From positions 1-64,000 of the forward strand of contig JALQPE010002307.1 of NCBI GenBank assembly GCA_030407315.1: a stretch of 64,000 nt of DNA, in the 5' to 3' direction. Position 1 is the stretch's first letter. Each line of letters starts with the position of its first letter. The translations under genes were made by a program, and so were the position numbers. Shown here piece after piece: positions 55,173 through 64,000 of this stretch. The stretch is from Asparagopsis taxiformis. Taxonomy: Eukaryota > Rhodophyta > Florideophyceae > Bonnemaisoniales > Bonnemaisoniaceae. The notes beneath the pieces were generated by a model. The model did not search any database. It saw only the letters and a program-made list of their open reading frames with translations, and was not told where the DNA came from.

Positions 55173-55591
55173 GGTGAGCAAGCGGCGTGGCGCGGTGCGG
55201 CGCGGCAAGATGATGGCGGCGGTGGCAAAAGCAAATGATAAAAGAGTGGATGGCGAATAGCAGTGTATTGTGTTTCTTAGTGTCGGATCAAAGTGTAATT
55301 ACGTACGACGGCGACAATAACTGCGTTTTCATACGCCAAGAGTTGTATGTCAAGTGCGGCTCGCTGATCAAGTTACACGTCGAGTCCACTGTATTACCAA
55401 ACGTCGGAGAATCTCCCAATCGGTTTCATCGCCTTACTGCCTCATCGCCACAACAATCGATCGCGTCGCTAGCGTCTTGCTCAAAACCTCGAGCCACTCA
55501 TCTACAATGTTATTCTCTCAACACTATTTATTCACACATCCACCAACACCATCGTGTACCACCTTAATTTCTATACATCCTCATCATCATC
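55173..55591. promoter_or_regulatory. divergent intergenic region, UTP7 and PP2C-fold gene
   Basis: About 420 bp between two start codons pointing away from each other, so it should hold both promoters. CATCATCATCAT-type pyrimidine-rich sequence lies just before 55592. No clear TATA box is seen. Confidence 0.45.
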
Positions 55592-57391
55592 ATGACTTCC
55601 AAATCGCCCGCTATCCACACCTCTCGTTCCTTCCACAATTTTTCACGCAATCCACGACCTTCCACTCCGTCCCCGACTTCCTCCTGCTCCACCCTTCCCT
55701 CCGTTGTTGCCCCAACCACCTGCATTCGTTGGACACAAGCACTCAACAACTTATCGTGCAACAACACCTTGAAGCGTGCCATGAGTCGCACCCGTGAAAA
55801 ACATCGCCGAATCCTCCAGCACCATTCCGTCCAATCCGGCACATGTACCATTTCCAAACATCATAACCTCTCCCAGCACATCCGCGTCTTATCAGAATAC
55901 CATCTCACGCCCCCACTGTCCGCCCATGCCATTTTTGCAGCACACGGCGCCTCGGTAGCATCGCATCTCTGCGCGCGCAACTTTGTCCCCACCCTCTTGG
56001 AAGATGCCTCCATTCATCACGATCCCGTCACCGCTATTCGAAACGCATGCGCAGCCATGGAGGCCTTCGTTCTCGCCAAATCCGCAATCGATCGCTCCTA
56101 TTACGGTACAACATTGCTCTTCGCACTCCTCAAACATCGCACTCTTTTCATTGCCAATATCGGCAATTCGCGCGCGATCCTCGTCTCTCACGACGCTACC
56201 ATTCTCCCACTCACCCAGCCGCACGACGCGTCCAATCCGCACGAAGTCTCTCGCGTTCAAGATGCTGGTGGCTTCTTTCAGAACGACATGGTCAACAATC
56301 TCGTGCGTGTCACCCGTTCGATCGGTGACATGGAGTTTAAACAAAGAAAGCATCTAACGTTTCCGAATCACAATATTACACAGGACATCATCATACCAAC
56401 ACCGGACATCTTCACCCATAATCTCTCCTCAAATCATCATTTCCTCGTCATGGCAACCGCAGAAGTGTGGCAATATCTATCCGATTCCACCGTGACCAAT
56501 CTAGTAAAACACTCGCTCCGTCGCAAGGAAACTCCGAATACATGCGCCAATAAAGTCGCCGAAGCCGCCATGGCAGCCGGTGCATCCGGTCCACTAGCCG
56601 TCATGATCGTTCTATTCTCATTCGACAAGACAATGCCATCTACATCGCCACCGTGCAAAGCGGCCCGACCCAGTTCCCTCAAGCGGCACAGCTCCAATGC
56701 CGAGCAGGAACTGCGCACATTCAACATCATGAACAACATGCCAGCCTTTGTTCGTCACGCGCAGGCGCAACATCAATCTCGTCAGGCGATGGGTCAACCA
56801 TCACGTGACACCCATCATCGACTATCATCTTCATATTCGGGTACATTTACAACCAATCTATCGCCGCCTACGTCACGGATGCTGCCGTTGAAGCCGTCCG
56901 ACGCGACTACAACACGGCCGTACCGTCCGCTCGATGGCATACAGGACGATCCTAGGGAGCCTGCATCCGAACAATCAGATCGTCTCGCCGTGAAGAATAA
57001 GTGTGGACGTGCGCAGACGCAGCTTGCTACATGGGATGAAGCAGTATCGGATGCTTCACCGTCGCGTACGCAGATCGATCGCAATCGAACTGAAGCTGTG
57101 CAGATGGAGCAGAGCGTGTTTTGTGACAGAAATTCAGCAGCGTCCACTTCGGTCATTGCCAAAGTCGCGTCACGGCTGTCGGAATTGACGGCCAGTGGTA
57201 CGACAGGTGTGGCCGATTCGTCGATTAAGGCCAAAGGCGAAACTGATACGTCGCCAGAATTGGAGTCGGACACTGTCGACTACAATCCGACGGGGCCGTC
57301 CAAAGTGCGCTACAGGGAGGACGGCTCGGTGCAATCGGGCAAGTTTGCGTTTCTGAAAGAGTTTGGCAAGTCGTTTGTTCGACGGAGATAA
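55592..57391 (+). CDS. PP2C-fold protein, probable pseudophosphatase
   Basis: 599 residues. Residues about 85-355 follow the PP2C phosphatase motif order. The catalytic metal ligands are largely gone. The DGHGG site reads AAHGAS (116-121). The GDSR site reads GNSR (191-194). The SDG site reads ATAE (288-291). The final DN before the last strand is SGPLAVMIV. GTT (172-174), the AGG motif (225-227) and SIGD (243-246) are kept, so the fold is likely intact. The C-terminal 240 residues are Ser/Thr/Asp-rich and disordered. The family normally dephosphorylates Ser/Thr; this member more likely binds or regulates a partner. The frame is intact, so this is not random decay. Confidence 0.8.
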   Translation: MTSKSPAIHTSRSFHNFSRNPRPSTPSPTSSCSTLPSVVAPTTCIRWTQALNNLSCNNTLKRAMSRTREKHRRILQHHSVQSGTCTISKHHNLSQHIRVLSEYHLTPPLSAHAIFAAHGASVASHLCARNFVPTLLEDASIHHDPVTAIRNACAAMEAFVLAKSAIDRSYYGTTLLFALLKHRTLFIANIGNSRAILVSHDATILPLTQPHDASNPHEVSRVQDAGGFFQNDMVNNLVRVTRSIGDMEFKQRKHLTFPNHNITQDIIIPTPDIFTHNLSSNHHFLVMATAEVWQYLSDSTVTNLVKHSLRRKETPNTCANKVAEAAMAAGASGPLAVMIVLFSFDKTMPSTSPPCKAARPSSLKRHSSNAEQELRTFNIMNNMPAFVRHAQAQHQSRQAMGQPSRDTHHRLSSSYSGTFTTNLSPPTSRMLPLKPSDATTTRPYRPLDGIQDDPREPASEQSDRLAVKNKCGRAQTQLATWDEAVSDASPSRTQIDRNRTEAVQMEQSVFCDRNSAASTSVIAKVASRLSELTASGTTGVADSSIKAKGETDTSPELESDTVDYNPTGPSKVRYREDGSVQSGKFAFLKEFGKSFVRRR

Positions 57392-57722
57392 GTAGTTGAC
57401 TATATAATAGTGGAGTTTGTTCTATATTCGTCTCTTGTAAAGGCTGCTTTATTTAAGCTGAGCGAAGCCGTCTCATGAATATATATGTCACCAAGGAACA
57501 TACATGGAAAGGTATGGTTTACACTCGGTGCAGCAGAGGTGATGTGAGATCAACTATTGGTGTTATCATCTCGTCGAATGGTTGGATTCCATCTGTATGA
57601 TGCCTTCGCACAACGATTGCTGGAAGATGTAGCGCAACAATCCAAAGGCCGAGACGAAGACAATGTCGCACAACGCATGACGGAATTTTAAATCTGGTAC
57701 AAATACTCGAGTATCAACTCTT
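57392..57722. other. convergent intergenic region
   Basis: 331 bp between two converging genes. A TATATAATAG motif just after 57391 is probably part of the 3' region. No gene seen. Confidence 0.5.
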
Positions 57723-60080
57723 CTAATTTTGGCCACCACTGCCACCTTCGTCCTTCTTCGGTTGCTCATCTCTCCTCTGCTTGGCAGCCGAATCCTGCAT
57801 GGAAAGTCTGATAGCTTCTTGCAGCAAACGGTCCTCCTCTTCGGCCGTGGTTGGCGCACCGGGTATGTGCGGCGGTGCCGCTGTTGCATTTGGTGTTTGT
57901 TGGAAAGCGCCTCCAGTTCCACCCGTGTTGGTCGGGGGCTGCATGCCTGCACCATTCTGTGCGCCCATGCCCGGCATTCCGCCCATGCCCGGCATGTTGG
58001 GCAAACCGCCATTGGCCGTCATAAATCGCAGCATATTCGCGAGCAAGTCCGGGTTAGTTTCGAACGCCTGTTGAATACGCGCCAATGCAGGGTTGTTCTG
58101 CAGCTGCTGGACGGCTGCATAATCACCGTTGGCCATGGCCGTCTGTACCTCCATCAGAGCGGCTGTCGCTTCCGGGTCCGCAATAATATCCTGTGCTATC
58201 TGCATAATGGCCGGATCGGCCATCATTTCGTTTATCATTGCCGCGTTGGGCATGTCGCCCATACCTCCCATCCCGCCCATGCCACCCCCTGCACCAAACG
58301 GACTCGGACTGGGCGTTGGCTGCGTAGGGGCAGGGGCAGGGGTAGGAGCAGGAGTTGTTGAGGGCGCCCCGCCAGGTGCAGCAGAGCCTGAATGAACCGA
58401 CAACGCTTGTTCAAGCTGTGTCTTAATGGTGCCAAGTTCTGGATTTGCTGCTGCTTCAGCGGGGAGAATGAGAAAGTTTTCTCCATTTTCCATGCGCGGT
58501 TCAAAACCAAACGCATACATACATTCAACACCGCCGGTTTTCGACGCCAACCGTGTTTGGAATGCAGCGTTAGCCGTGCGGACCTTGCGGTATTTCTCCT
58601 GTCCAGGATGGTTGACGACATTGCGAACAAATGTCAAAAGTGTGCGCACAGCGGTAATGAAATCTGCGCGTGGAACATTGTTCTTCAGACGGTCTAGTGC
58701 CGCAAAGACACGGGACGTGAGTGTGTAAGATGTCGGCGCAGGCGTTGAAGGAGCCGACGGTGCTGCACGGGATGATTGCTGCTGCTGTGTGACGGCCATC
58801 GTGCGAGTTCTTTTGATACCTGCCTCAAGGGTGGAGGCGCTTGCACCAGATAGCTGGTGAACAATGACACCGTCAATATAAAAGTGAAACGTCGGATATG
58901 AAGAAATGCCTTTCTGAGCGGCAAGCTGCGAATTCGCCGGCGAGGCTTCTATATCTACCTTGACAAATGTTACGTCGGGGAATCTGTTTGCTAGACGCTC
59001 AAAGGCAGGTGTTATCGCTCGGCACGGTGCACACCAGGAAGCGGACCAGTCCACGAGCAGGACGCGCGAAACGCATGACGCTGAAATGCGACTAAACTCT
59101 TGAGAACCGTTGGTAAGATTGCACACAGTTCCAGGTGGGACCACAGGCTTGGTGGTGGGAGCGCTTGATGCGGCGGGTTTTTGCTTTTCGACAAGGTGGA
59201 CAGCGCATCCAGCGGCGATCTTGTAACTGCCGATAGTTTTGGAGTCGTCGAGAAGACGGCCTTGGAAGATGAGACGCTGCGTTTCTGCGGGAATTGAATG
59301 CTGCTGCTCGACGAGTTGTTTGAGGTCTGCAACAGTTGTGGCTGGGGATGCAGCGGAAAGTGGGAGCGATTTGCCCTTGGAGGTCTTAATGGTGATGTTC
59401 ATGGCGTCTGTCGATTCTTTCACGGCGGCGGCGTTTCGTTCCTTTTCAGCCTGTTCTGCGGCGAGACGCTTTTGTTGCTGTTCCTTTTCTTCAGCTTCCT
59501 TCTTTGCAGCCTCTTCAGCACGAAGACGCTCTGCCTCTGCTTGAGCTGCAAGTTTACGCTGACGCTCCTCCTCCTCACGCTTCTTCGCAGCTGCTTGCTC
59601 GGCCTCCCTCTGTGCTTGCTCGCGTTGCTGACGCTCATTTTCGATGCGCGCCTGCTCCTGTTGGCGCAATTTTTGCTCCTCAAGACGCTGCTGCTCGTCT
59701 TGTTGCTCTCTTTCGAGACGCTCTGCTTCCAGCTTTTTAGCGGCTGCCACGTCACGCGCTGCAACAAATTGCTCGTAGAGGGGATCTATACTGGCGGCTG
59801 CATCATCGAGCTGGGTGGAAATTTGCGACAGGGTGGTGTTGACGGCACGGATCTTGGTGACCATCGAGGCGCCATAGAGTCGTTTATATGGGTCTGCCTC
59901 GCCCGCATCGGCCTTGCTGACAAATTTTTGTACAACTGGGAGGATTTCATTGTACGTATTCTGCAGGGTGGTGAGGCCAGTCTTGCGCGATTCAATGGGC
60001 GCAGAATCATCAGAGAGGAAGGTTTGCAACGAAGCCTCAAGCGCCTCGACTTGAGACGCTGTGCGTTTGAACAGAGACAT
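57723..60080 (-). CDS. ubiquitin-like, thioredoxin, PUB, STI1 and UIM fusion protein
   Basis: Start chosen at MSLFKRTASQ (60080), because the open frame upstream runs into the divergent LIN9 promoter. 785 residues. 1-110 is helical, perhaps BAG-like. 110-222 is a charged Gln/Glu/Arg coiled coil. 227-298 is a ubiquitin-like domain (MNITIKTSKGKSLPLS, AETQRLIFQGRLLDDSKTIG). 325-425 is a thioredoxin domain with active site WCAPC at 349-353 and the cis-proline in SYPTF. 455-545 is a PUB domain (EKYRKVRTANAAFQTRLASK), which in known proteins binds the p97/Cdc48 tail. 610-690 is an STI1-type repeat rich in Asn/Met/Pro, and a UIM follows near 755 (EEEDRLLQEAIRLSMQD). The parts suggest a redox-active shuttle linking ubiquitinated clients, Cdc48 and chaperones. 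Each domain is clear; the joint function is inferred. Confidence 0.88.
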   Translation of the reverse strand: MSLFKRTASQVEALEASLQTFLSDDSAPIESRKTGLTTLQNTYNEILPVVQKFVSKADAGEADPYKRLYGASMVTKIRAVNTTLSQISTQLDDAAASIDPLYEQFVAARDVAAAKKLEAERLEREQQDEQQRLEEQKLRQQEQARIENERQQREQAQREAEQAAAKKREEEERQRKLAAQAEAERLRAEEAAKKEAEEKEQQQKRLAAEQAEKERNAAAVKESTDAMNITIKTSKGKSLPLSAASPATTVADLKQLVEQQHSIPAETQRLIFQGRLLDDSKTIGSYKIAAGCAVHLVEKQKPAASSAPTTKPVVPPGTVCNLTNGSQEFSRISASCVSRVLLVDWSASWCAPCRAITPAFERLANRFPDVTFVKVDIEASPANSQLAAQKGISSYPTFHFYIDGVIVHQLSGASASTLEAGIKRTRTMAVTQQQQSSRAAPSAPSTPAPTSYTLTSRVFAALDRLKNNVPRADFITAVRTLLTFVRNVVNHPGQEKYRKVRTANAAFQTRLASKTGGVECMYAFGFEPRMENGENFLILPAEAAANPELGTIKTQLEQALSVHSGSAAPGGAPSTTPAPTPAPAPTQPTPSPSPFGAGGGMGGMGGMGDMPNAAMINEMMADPAIMQIAQDIIADPEATAALMEVQTAMANGDYAAVQQLQNNPALARIQQAFETNPDLLANMLRFMTANGGLPNMPGMGGMPGMGAQNGAGMQPPTNTGGTGGAFQQTPNATAAPPHIPGAPTTAEEEDRLLQEAIRLSMQDSAAKQRRDEQPKKDEGGSGGQN

Positions 60081-60395
60081 TTGAGCAAAGTTGGAGAACG
60101 GAGTGGAGTGGGGGAGGAAAGCAGCGAGGTCGAGCGCAGGAATTGTTAAAGATAGTCGGAAAATGCTGGAAGGTCGACGTCTATGATGCCTTCCAACACC
60201 GCCATCTTTTTTTTCATTTTCCAAAATATTTCGCACCAATTTATCAAACAAATGCAAACGCAATTCAATTTTGCCGCGTAAATCGCAACAGCCCAACATC
60301 TTCTCAAGCATCAAGTCCCCACCACCACCACCGTCCGGTTCCATCCAATACATCGCCATGTCTTCTTCCATCTGATCCCTCTTCCTCGCCCCGAA
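60081..60395. promoter_or_regulatory. divergent intergenic region, ubiquitin-fusion gene and LIN9
   Basis: 315 bp between the two start codons. It must contain both promoters. No TATA box is obvious. An open minus-strand frame crosses it, but its residues are low-complexity and unlikely to be coding. Confidence 0.45.
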
Positions 60396-61922
60396 ATGCC
60401 GACACATCGCAAGCGCAAGCCGCTCAAACGCGCCCGTTCCGTTCCAGATGCTTCCCCACTTGCGCACTGGAGCAATCCGGCCACCCTCACATGGGCGCAT
60501 GCCGAATGGTTCCTGCCCTATGTCGACGAAGCCTTCTTCACACCCTCCGAATTTCAAAAGGTCATCACCGCCGACATGGGTCTCACCGCCCTGGTAGAAA
60601 CCCCGACGACCCGCGCCGAATGGTCCCGCGTCCGCGCCGCAATGTGCAATTCCTTCCCGGGCGGTTTTGCCAAACCGCGTCGTCTATCCGCCGCCTTTCT
60701 AGACGCCGAATTGAGCGAACTCGAAACCTATCGAACCGATGCACGCGCCATCATGCGCGAAGCTCCCCTACAACCAGCTTGTGATTCGTCGACAGGCGTC
60801 CCCCTCCCAGACCATTGGTGGGGACGCTATCGCTGTCCGCAGCCCTTTGCGCCAGCACGCGGCTCCGCCATTATTGTTCGCGTCGTGAGTAACGACCCTT
60901 TGCAGCGATTTCGTCTTCGTCCTGCCGTGTTTCTCGCACTGACAGGCCCCGCTGCCAATCGCGTCCGCTTCTCAGATGACGATATCGAGGCCATTGTCTC
61001 CGACCTTGACGTTATGCTCGCGTCTCCACACACTGTGTCGCAACAAGAGACTGCAGGTTTGTTACCATCCCCTGCCCAATATTCACCCCTATCGTTCAGT
61101 CCGTCCCTCGCGCTTGATCCCATCTTTGAAATGACACATGTTTCGGATGTACCTCCTCCCCTCGTCAATCTCTCAGCATCTCCTCAGCCCGCACTCGTCT
61201 TTGTTTCCCCGAAAAACAATGCAGCTGCCAAGCTACCTATTGAGGACTCTATGGAATGCGAAGTAGATTTGAGACGCGTCGCAGAATCCATGCGCCTATT
61301 AGAGCGGAAAACAGATCTGGTACAGACGCTCTCTCGTCTCAACGATACCACAGCCGCAGCGGGCGTCAATGCTCGTCAACAACTCGATGAAAAACTCGTC
61401 ACCTCCTATGAAGGCGTCATGCGAGAACTGCATGCAGTCGACACCGACTTGACCATGCTTCTCCATCCGCGACAGGAACCACTAGATCGTCTCCGAACTC
61501 CCGATCAATTCCGAACGCCGGACCGGACGCCTCTCATGCGACCCGGCCTCATTTCGCCGCGCACACGTCCGGCGCGCATTGCACCGGCACGACTTCGACC
61601 GGAGCATCAGGCAAAAAATGTGGACTTTCGTAATGCCAACGGAGCTGCATTGCTTGCCAAAACGCTTACGCGAGCTGCACTCGCCGATCTCGGGCCTGAA
61701 AGTACGCTCAAGTCAATTCCAACAAACGTCCGTGCAGACGTCATGGAATGCGTCAGTGCGTGTGTCGCCGTGTTGGTTCGCGCGCGCGTCACAAGGGATT
61801 TCAAGAGTATACAAGAGGTTGTCAATGATATACGCGTGCGTTTTCCGGACAATGAGGATGCACTTGATGCCATCCATACAGCTGCGCGCACGTTCGATGA
61901 CAGCGATAGTGACAATCGATAA
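60396..61922 (+). CDS. LIN9: LIN9/ALWAYS EARLY-type DIRP-domain protein (MuvB/DREAM subunit)
   Basis: 508 residues. The DIRP domain begins near residue 28: AEWFLPYVDEAFFTPSEFQK, then TRAEWSRVRAAM and the signature KPRRLSAAFLDAELSELETY. A Tudor-like stretch follows (PLPDHWWGRYRCPQPFAPAR to NRVRFSDDDIEAIVSDLDVM). A coiled segment (ECEVDLRRVAESMRLLERKT) comes after it. A conserved C-terminal helical region (DVMECVSACVAVLVRARVTR) ends it. LIN9 is the scaffold of MuvB, which represses or activates cell-cycle genes with E2F or Myb partners. The animal and plant proteins are usually longer; here the N-terminus is only about 25 residues. There are 30 bp between its stop and the converging RIT1 gene. 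Confidence 0.85.
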   Translation: MPTHRKRKPLKRARSVPDASPLAHWSNPATLTWAHAEWFLPYVDEAFFTPSEFQKVITADMGLTALVETPTTRAEWSRVRAAMCNSFPGGFAKPRRLSAAFLDAELSELETYRTDARAIMREAPLQPACDSSTGVPLPDHWWGRYRCPQPFAPARGSAIIVRVVSNDPLQRFRLRPAVFLALTGPAANRVRFSDDDIEAIVSDLDVMLASPHTVSQQETAGLLPSPAQYSPLSFSPSLALDPIFEMTHVSDVPPPLVNLSASPQPALVFVSPKNNAAAKLPIEDSMECEVDLRRVAESMRLLERKTDLVQTLSRLNDTTAAAGVNARQQLDEKLVTSYEGVMRELHAVDTDLTMLLHPRQEPLDRLRTPDQFRTPDRTPLMRPGLISPRTRPARIAPARLRPEHQAKNVDFRNANGAALLAKTLTRAALADLGPESTLKSIPTNVRADVMECVSACVAVLVRARVTRDFKSIQEVVNDIRVRFPDNEDALDAIHTAARTFDDSDSDNR

Positions 61923-61952
61923 CCACATTTGTTGGGTTGTTTGTACAATATT

Positions 61953-63626
61953 CTATTGTAATTCGTGTCCGCTTCGAGCACTACCTACCTCCGATACTGT
62001 TGATGACGGCGCAGGTGAGGAGAAGAAACGGTTCAATTGCTTCAGCGTCGCGCGCGAGATTTGAAACTGGGGATATGCCGATAAAAAATGTAACATAGTC
62101 GCATGAATTCGTTCTTTGGGTACATCTTGTACACAATTTTTCCTCTCTTCATCGATACTATACGCTTCTAATGGCATAGATCCATGTCGCTCGGCTGAGC
62201 AATGCCATGCCAACCACGCAATTGCGAGACCAGCAGACCAGTCTCCATTCTTCTGGGTACTGCATATCAGAGCGGACTGTTTCTTGTCCACACAACAATC
62301 TCGTAATTGCGAAAGGCAAGGACCAAGCGCACGTCCAAACGCATATTTATGATCAATCTTCCCTTTTCTGTCAGTAAGTGGAAGCCAATGAACATTACGC
62401 TTCTCATCCACCTGTGCAGGCTTTATGCATCCAAGGACAATCACGCATCCAAACCGTTTCGCAGCAGCCAGCACAAATGCCGACGACGAAGCGAGTGCAA
62501 TGCGCTCGAGATGAATGCAGGAGTTCCAAATCGGAACGCCGATCACGGAATCAGTCGGCTGCAATGCACCACCAGTGCTACCTGAAAGGACGGCTTCATT
62601 CGCAAGGATGTTTGCAATCGTGTTTCGAAGATCATCCTCGATATGAGCGGCACGAACATTGTCGGCACACTGAGCGACATTAAAAATACGCTCACGAAAT
62701 CGCCAGAAGAGTTGTGGCGTGAGACCACGACACCATGCCTCTTCATCATCGCCAGCGCCCTGCACATATGGAAAGCCGACTGCAACGGCTGGAAAATGAA
62801 TGCCGCAGCATGACTCTGCATCGCGAGGCTCGATAAACGATCGATGACCGGACGGTATCGGTGTGCTGGCTGATATACATATGATCGGGGTAAAGTCCAG
62901 TTGTGACAGGGAAATTGCATCATCCCACAGCAGTCTGCCCGGTTGCAACCAGAGTGCACGCAGTGGTTTGAGACGTTTGTTTCGTGCCTCGATAAAACTG
63001 GGAATAAAATTCTGTAACTGAGTATCCGATCTAGTCCAGTGTTGAATCCAATGTGGAAGTCTCTGACGAATTTGTTCACGCTCGGACGGCGGTACATGTT
63101 TGTGCAAATGCAGTGGAATGCAGTCTGGACAAACATCGGGGAGCGGGACAGGATTGACACATGTGCATTTGATCAATCCAGCAACGATGTTCATAACAAC
63201 GCACCATATTGGAATTGTCTTTGTCAAACTATCGGGAAAGTGCTTTCCCGCTCGGGTGACATCCACTATAACGACGGATGCATGCGAAACAGCGGCTTGA
63301 AATACATGAACGTTTGGTCGACGCAATGAACTGGACCACTGTCCATAGTGACCGTCGGCACTCTTGAAATAGCACGTGTGCGTTTGCACGGGTGATTTAT
63401 CGCGGTAGAGCTGCGGCGGAACGTACCAAGATCCGGCTCGAGAATTGGCGAACAAAGGCAATGGCGCGACAGATGAGGATAGATGGTCGTAGATACGTAG
63501 TGCACGTAGCGTATCGTGAAGTATAGAGTTGAAGCGAGCACGAAGCCCCTGCTCTGTGGTTCGCAGTTGCTTGAGGATGTGATTTTGACGAAAGGCTGTT
63601 GCGTCTAGAGGAGACGACGAGTCCAT
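61953..63626 (-). CDS. RIT1: initiator tRNA A64 2'-O-ribosyl phosphate transferase
   Basis: 557 residues from ATG at 63626. The N-terminal catalytic region carries THTCYFKSADGHYGQWSSSL near residue 85, and VVIVDVTRAGKHFPDSLTKT with IPIWCVVMN after it. Both are hallmark Rit1 blocks. A middle segment has PIICISAS and YVQGAGDDEEAWCRGLTPQL. The C-terminal DUSP-like domain has the loop ICSTQKNGDWSAG where relatives have a CxxGKDLS-type phosphate loop. Rit1 adds a phosphoribosyl group to A64 of initiator Met-tRNA so that it is excluded from elongation; it is known from fungi and plants. It converges on LIN9. Confidence 0.92.
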   Translation of the reverse strand: MDSSSPLDATAFRQNHILKQLRTTEQGLRARFNSILHDTLRALRIYDHLSSSVAPLPLFANSRAGSWYVPPQLYRDKSPVQTHTCYFKSADGHYGQWSSSLRRPNVHVFQAAVSHASVVIVDVTRAGKHFPDSLTKTIPIWCVVMNIVAGLIKCTCVNPVPLPDVCPDCIPLHLHKHVPPSEREQIRQRLPHWIQHWTRSDTQLQNFIPSFIEARNKRLKPLRALWLQPGRLLWDDAISLSQLDFTPIICISASTPIPSGHRSFIEPRDAESCCGIHFPAVAVGFPYVQGAGDDEEAWCRGLTPQLFWRFRERIFNVAQCADNVRAAHIEDDLRNTIANILANEAVLSGSTGGALQPTDSVIGVPIWNSCIHLERIALASSSAFVLAAAKRFGCVIVLGCIKPAQVDEKRNVHWLPLTDRKGKIDHKYAFGRALGPCLSQLRDCCVDKKQSALICSTQKNGDWSAGLAIAWLAWHCSAERHGSMPLEAYSIDEERKNCVQDVPKERIHATMLHFLSAYPQFQISRATLKQLNRFFSSPAPSSTVSEVGSARSGHELQ

Positions 63627-63758
63627 AGCGTGTTTCTACTGTTGTTTATAAATGTGGCGGATGTGTCGAGGCAACGAGTTTAAAATACGATTTCGAATGG
63701 GAAATTTTGATTTTAGATCCAACCGTACAACTGCAAATGCTATTACAAACATCGATCG

Positions 63759-64000
63759 CTACACAGCTTTCTTCACATCATTGCTTGCACTAGCGCGCCG
63801 CCGAGCAAGACGAGTGGTGACCGCCGCAATGGATCCGACCAGCGGCACGGCAAAGGTGAGAGATTTCTTGACATTGCGCACCTGCAAACTTTGGGCCACA
63901 CCGGTGACACACCAGCGTGCAAAGCTCTCACAATTGAACACGAACACATGATAGCCACCATCGCCGAGACGACTTTCGGCGCGTTGTTGCACCACGTCGG
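63759..64000 (-). CDS. LRAT-domain-like protein, 3' part only
   Basis: The frame is open through the right edge, so the start lies outside the window; about 80 C-terminal residues are visible. ESRLGDGGYHVFVFNCESFARWCVTG matches the NCEHFxxWC block of the LRAT / NlpC-P60-like papain fold, where the cysteine is the nucleophile. The following SLQVRNVKKSLTFAVPLVGS continues as in family members, ending in a hydrophobic stretch and basic tail. Relatives are thiol acyltransferases or phospholipases. The catalytic histidine would be outside the window. The gap to RIT1 is 132 bp, same strand. Confidence 0.7.
   Translation of the reverse strand, partial: DVVQQRAESRLGDGGYHVFVFNCESFARWCVTGVAQSLQVRNVKKSLTFAVPLVGSIAAVTTRLARRRASASNDVKKAV

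Noticed and set aside
55173..55208. Twelve extra codons upstream of UTP7.
   Set aside because: They begin at TTG, not ATG. The first ATG is at 55172 and gives a normal family length.
60081..60557. Open minus-strand extension giving the ubiquitin-fusion protein about 159 more N-terminal residues.
   Set aside because: It crosses the whole divergent promoter and overlaps the LIN9 start. Its residues are low-complexity Gly/Arg with no domain. The ATG at 60080 starts a plausible helical domain.

Overview
The window looks like nuclear DNA of a compact-gene eukaryote. All eight chromosomal genes at the right end are long uninterrupted frames. They include UTP7 (ribosome assembly), LIN9 (DIRP domain, MuvB/DREAM complex) and RIT1 (initiator tRNA modification). 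They are packed head-to-head or tail-to-tail with gaps of 30 to about 550 bp, next to roughly 47 kb of nested transposons. Intronless genes in small islands between retrotransposon blocks, plus LIN9 and RIT1 together, suggest a red alga of the Chondrus type. That assignment is inference; no organelle or rRNA marker is present to prove it. LAYOUT, LEFT PART (1-20.7 kb): A decayed transposase of the Plavaka/KDZ type lies on the minus strand in two halves (18481-16726 and 2224-955). They are split by a 14.5 kb insertion (2225-16725) bounded by perfect 13-bp CACTACGGTGTTG terminal inverted repeats. The insertion has GACAGT-rich subterminal repeats, a broken 2-oxoglutarate/Fe(II) oxygenase-like pseudogene (about 4650-6907), foldback modules with twelve copies of a 39-bp palindrome, about 1 kb tandem modules and a 170-bp satellite. 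Upstream of the transposase are a 38-bp perfect palindrome and several tandem repeats. MIDDLE (20.7-41.8 kb): Three relatives of one Ty3/Gypsy family with a chromodomain are nested. C is on the minus strand (20990-26352) and has lost its integrase side. A is a fragment (26353-29170, resuming at 41263). B is complete (29171-41257) and inserted into A, with a 5-bp target duplication and 659-bp LTRs that differ at two positions. Both A and B carry a large gene on the strand opposite gag-pol, between pol and the 3' LTR, each with its own TATTTAAG box. This antisense accessory gene matches no family I recognise and is the most interesting element here. Most retroelement frames are broken by shifts that fit single-base deletions. 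NEXT (41.9-46.4 kb): A Copia-type pol pseudogene in one continuous frame has four in-frame stops, all TGA or TAG. It is followed by a probable 3' LTR. RIGHT ISLAND (47.6-64 kb): a secreted vWA-domain protein; a 917-aa disordered protein; a 296-aa unknown; UTP7; a PP2C-fold protein that has lost most metal-binding aspartates (probable pseudophosphatase); a ubiquitin-like/thioredoxin/PUB/STI1/UIM fusion; LIN9; RIT1; and the end of an LRAT-like gene that runs off the window.
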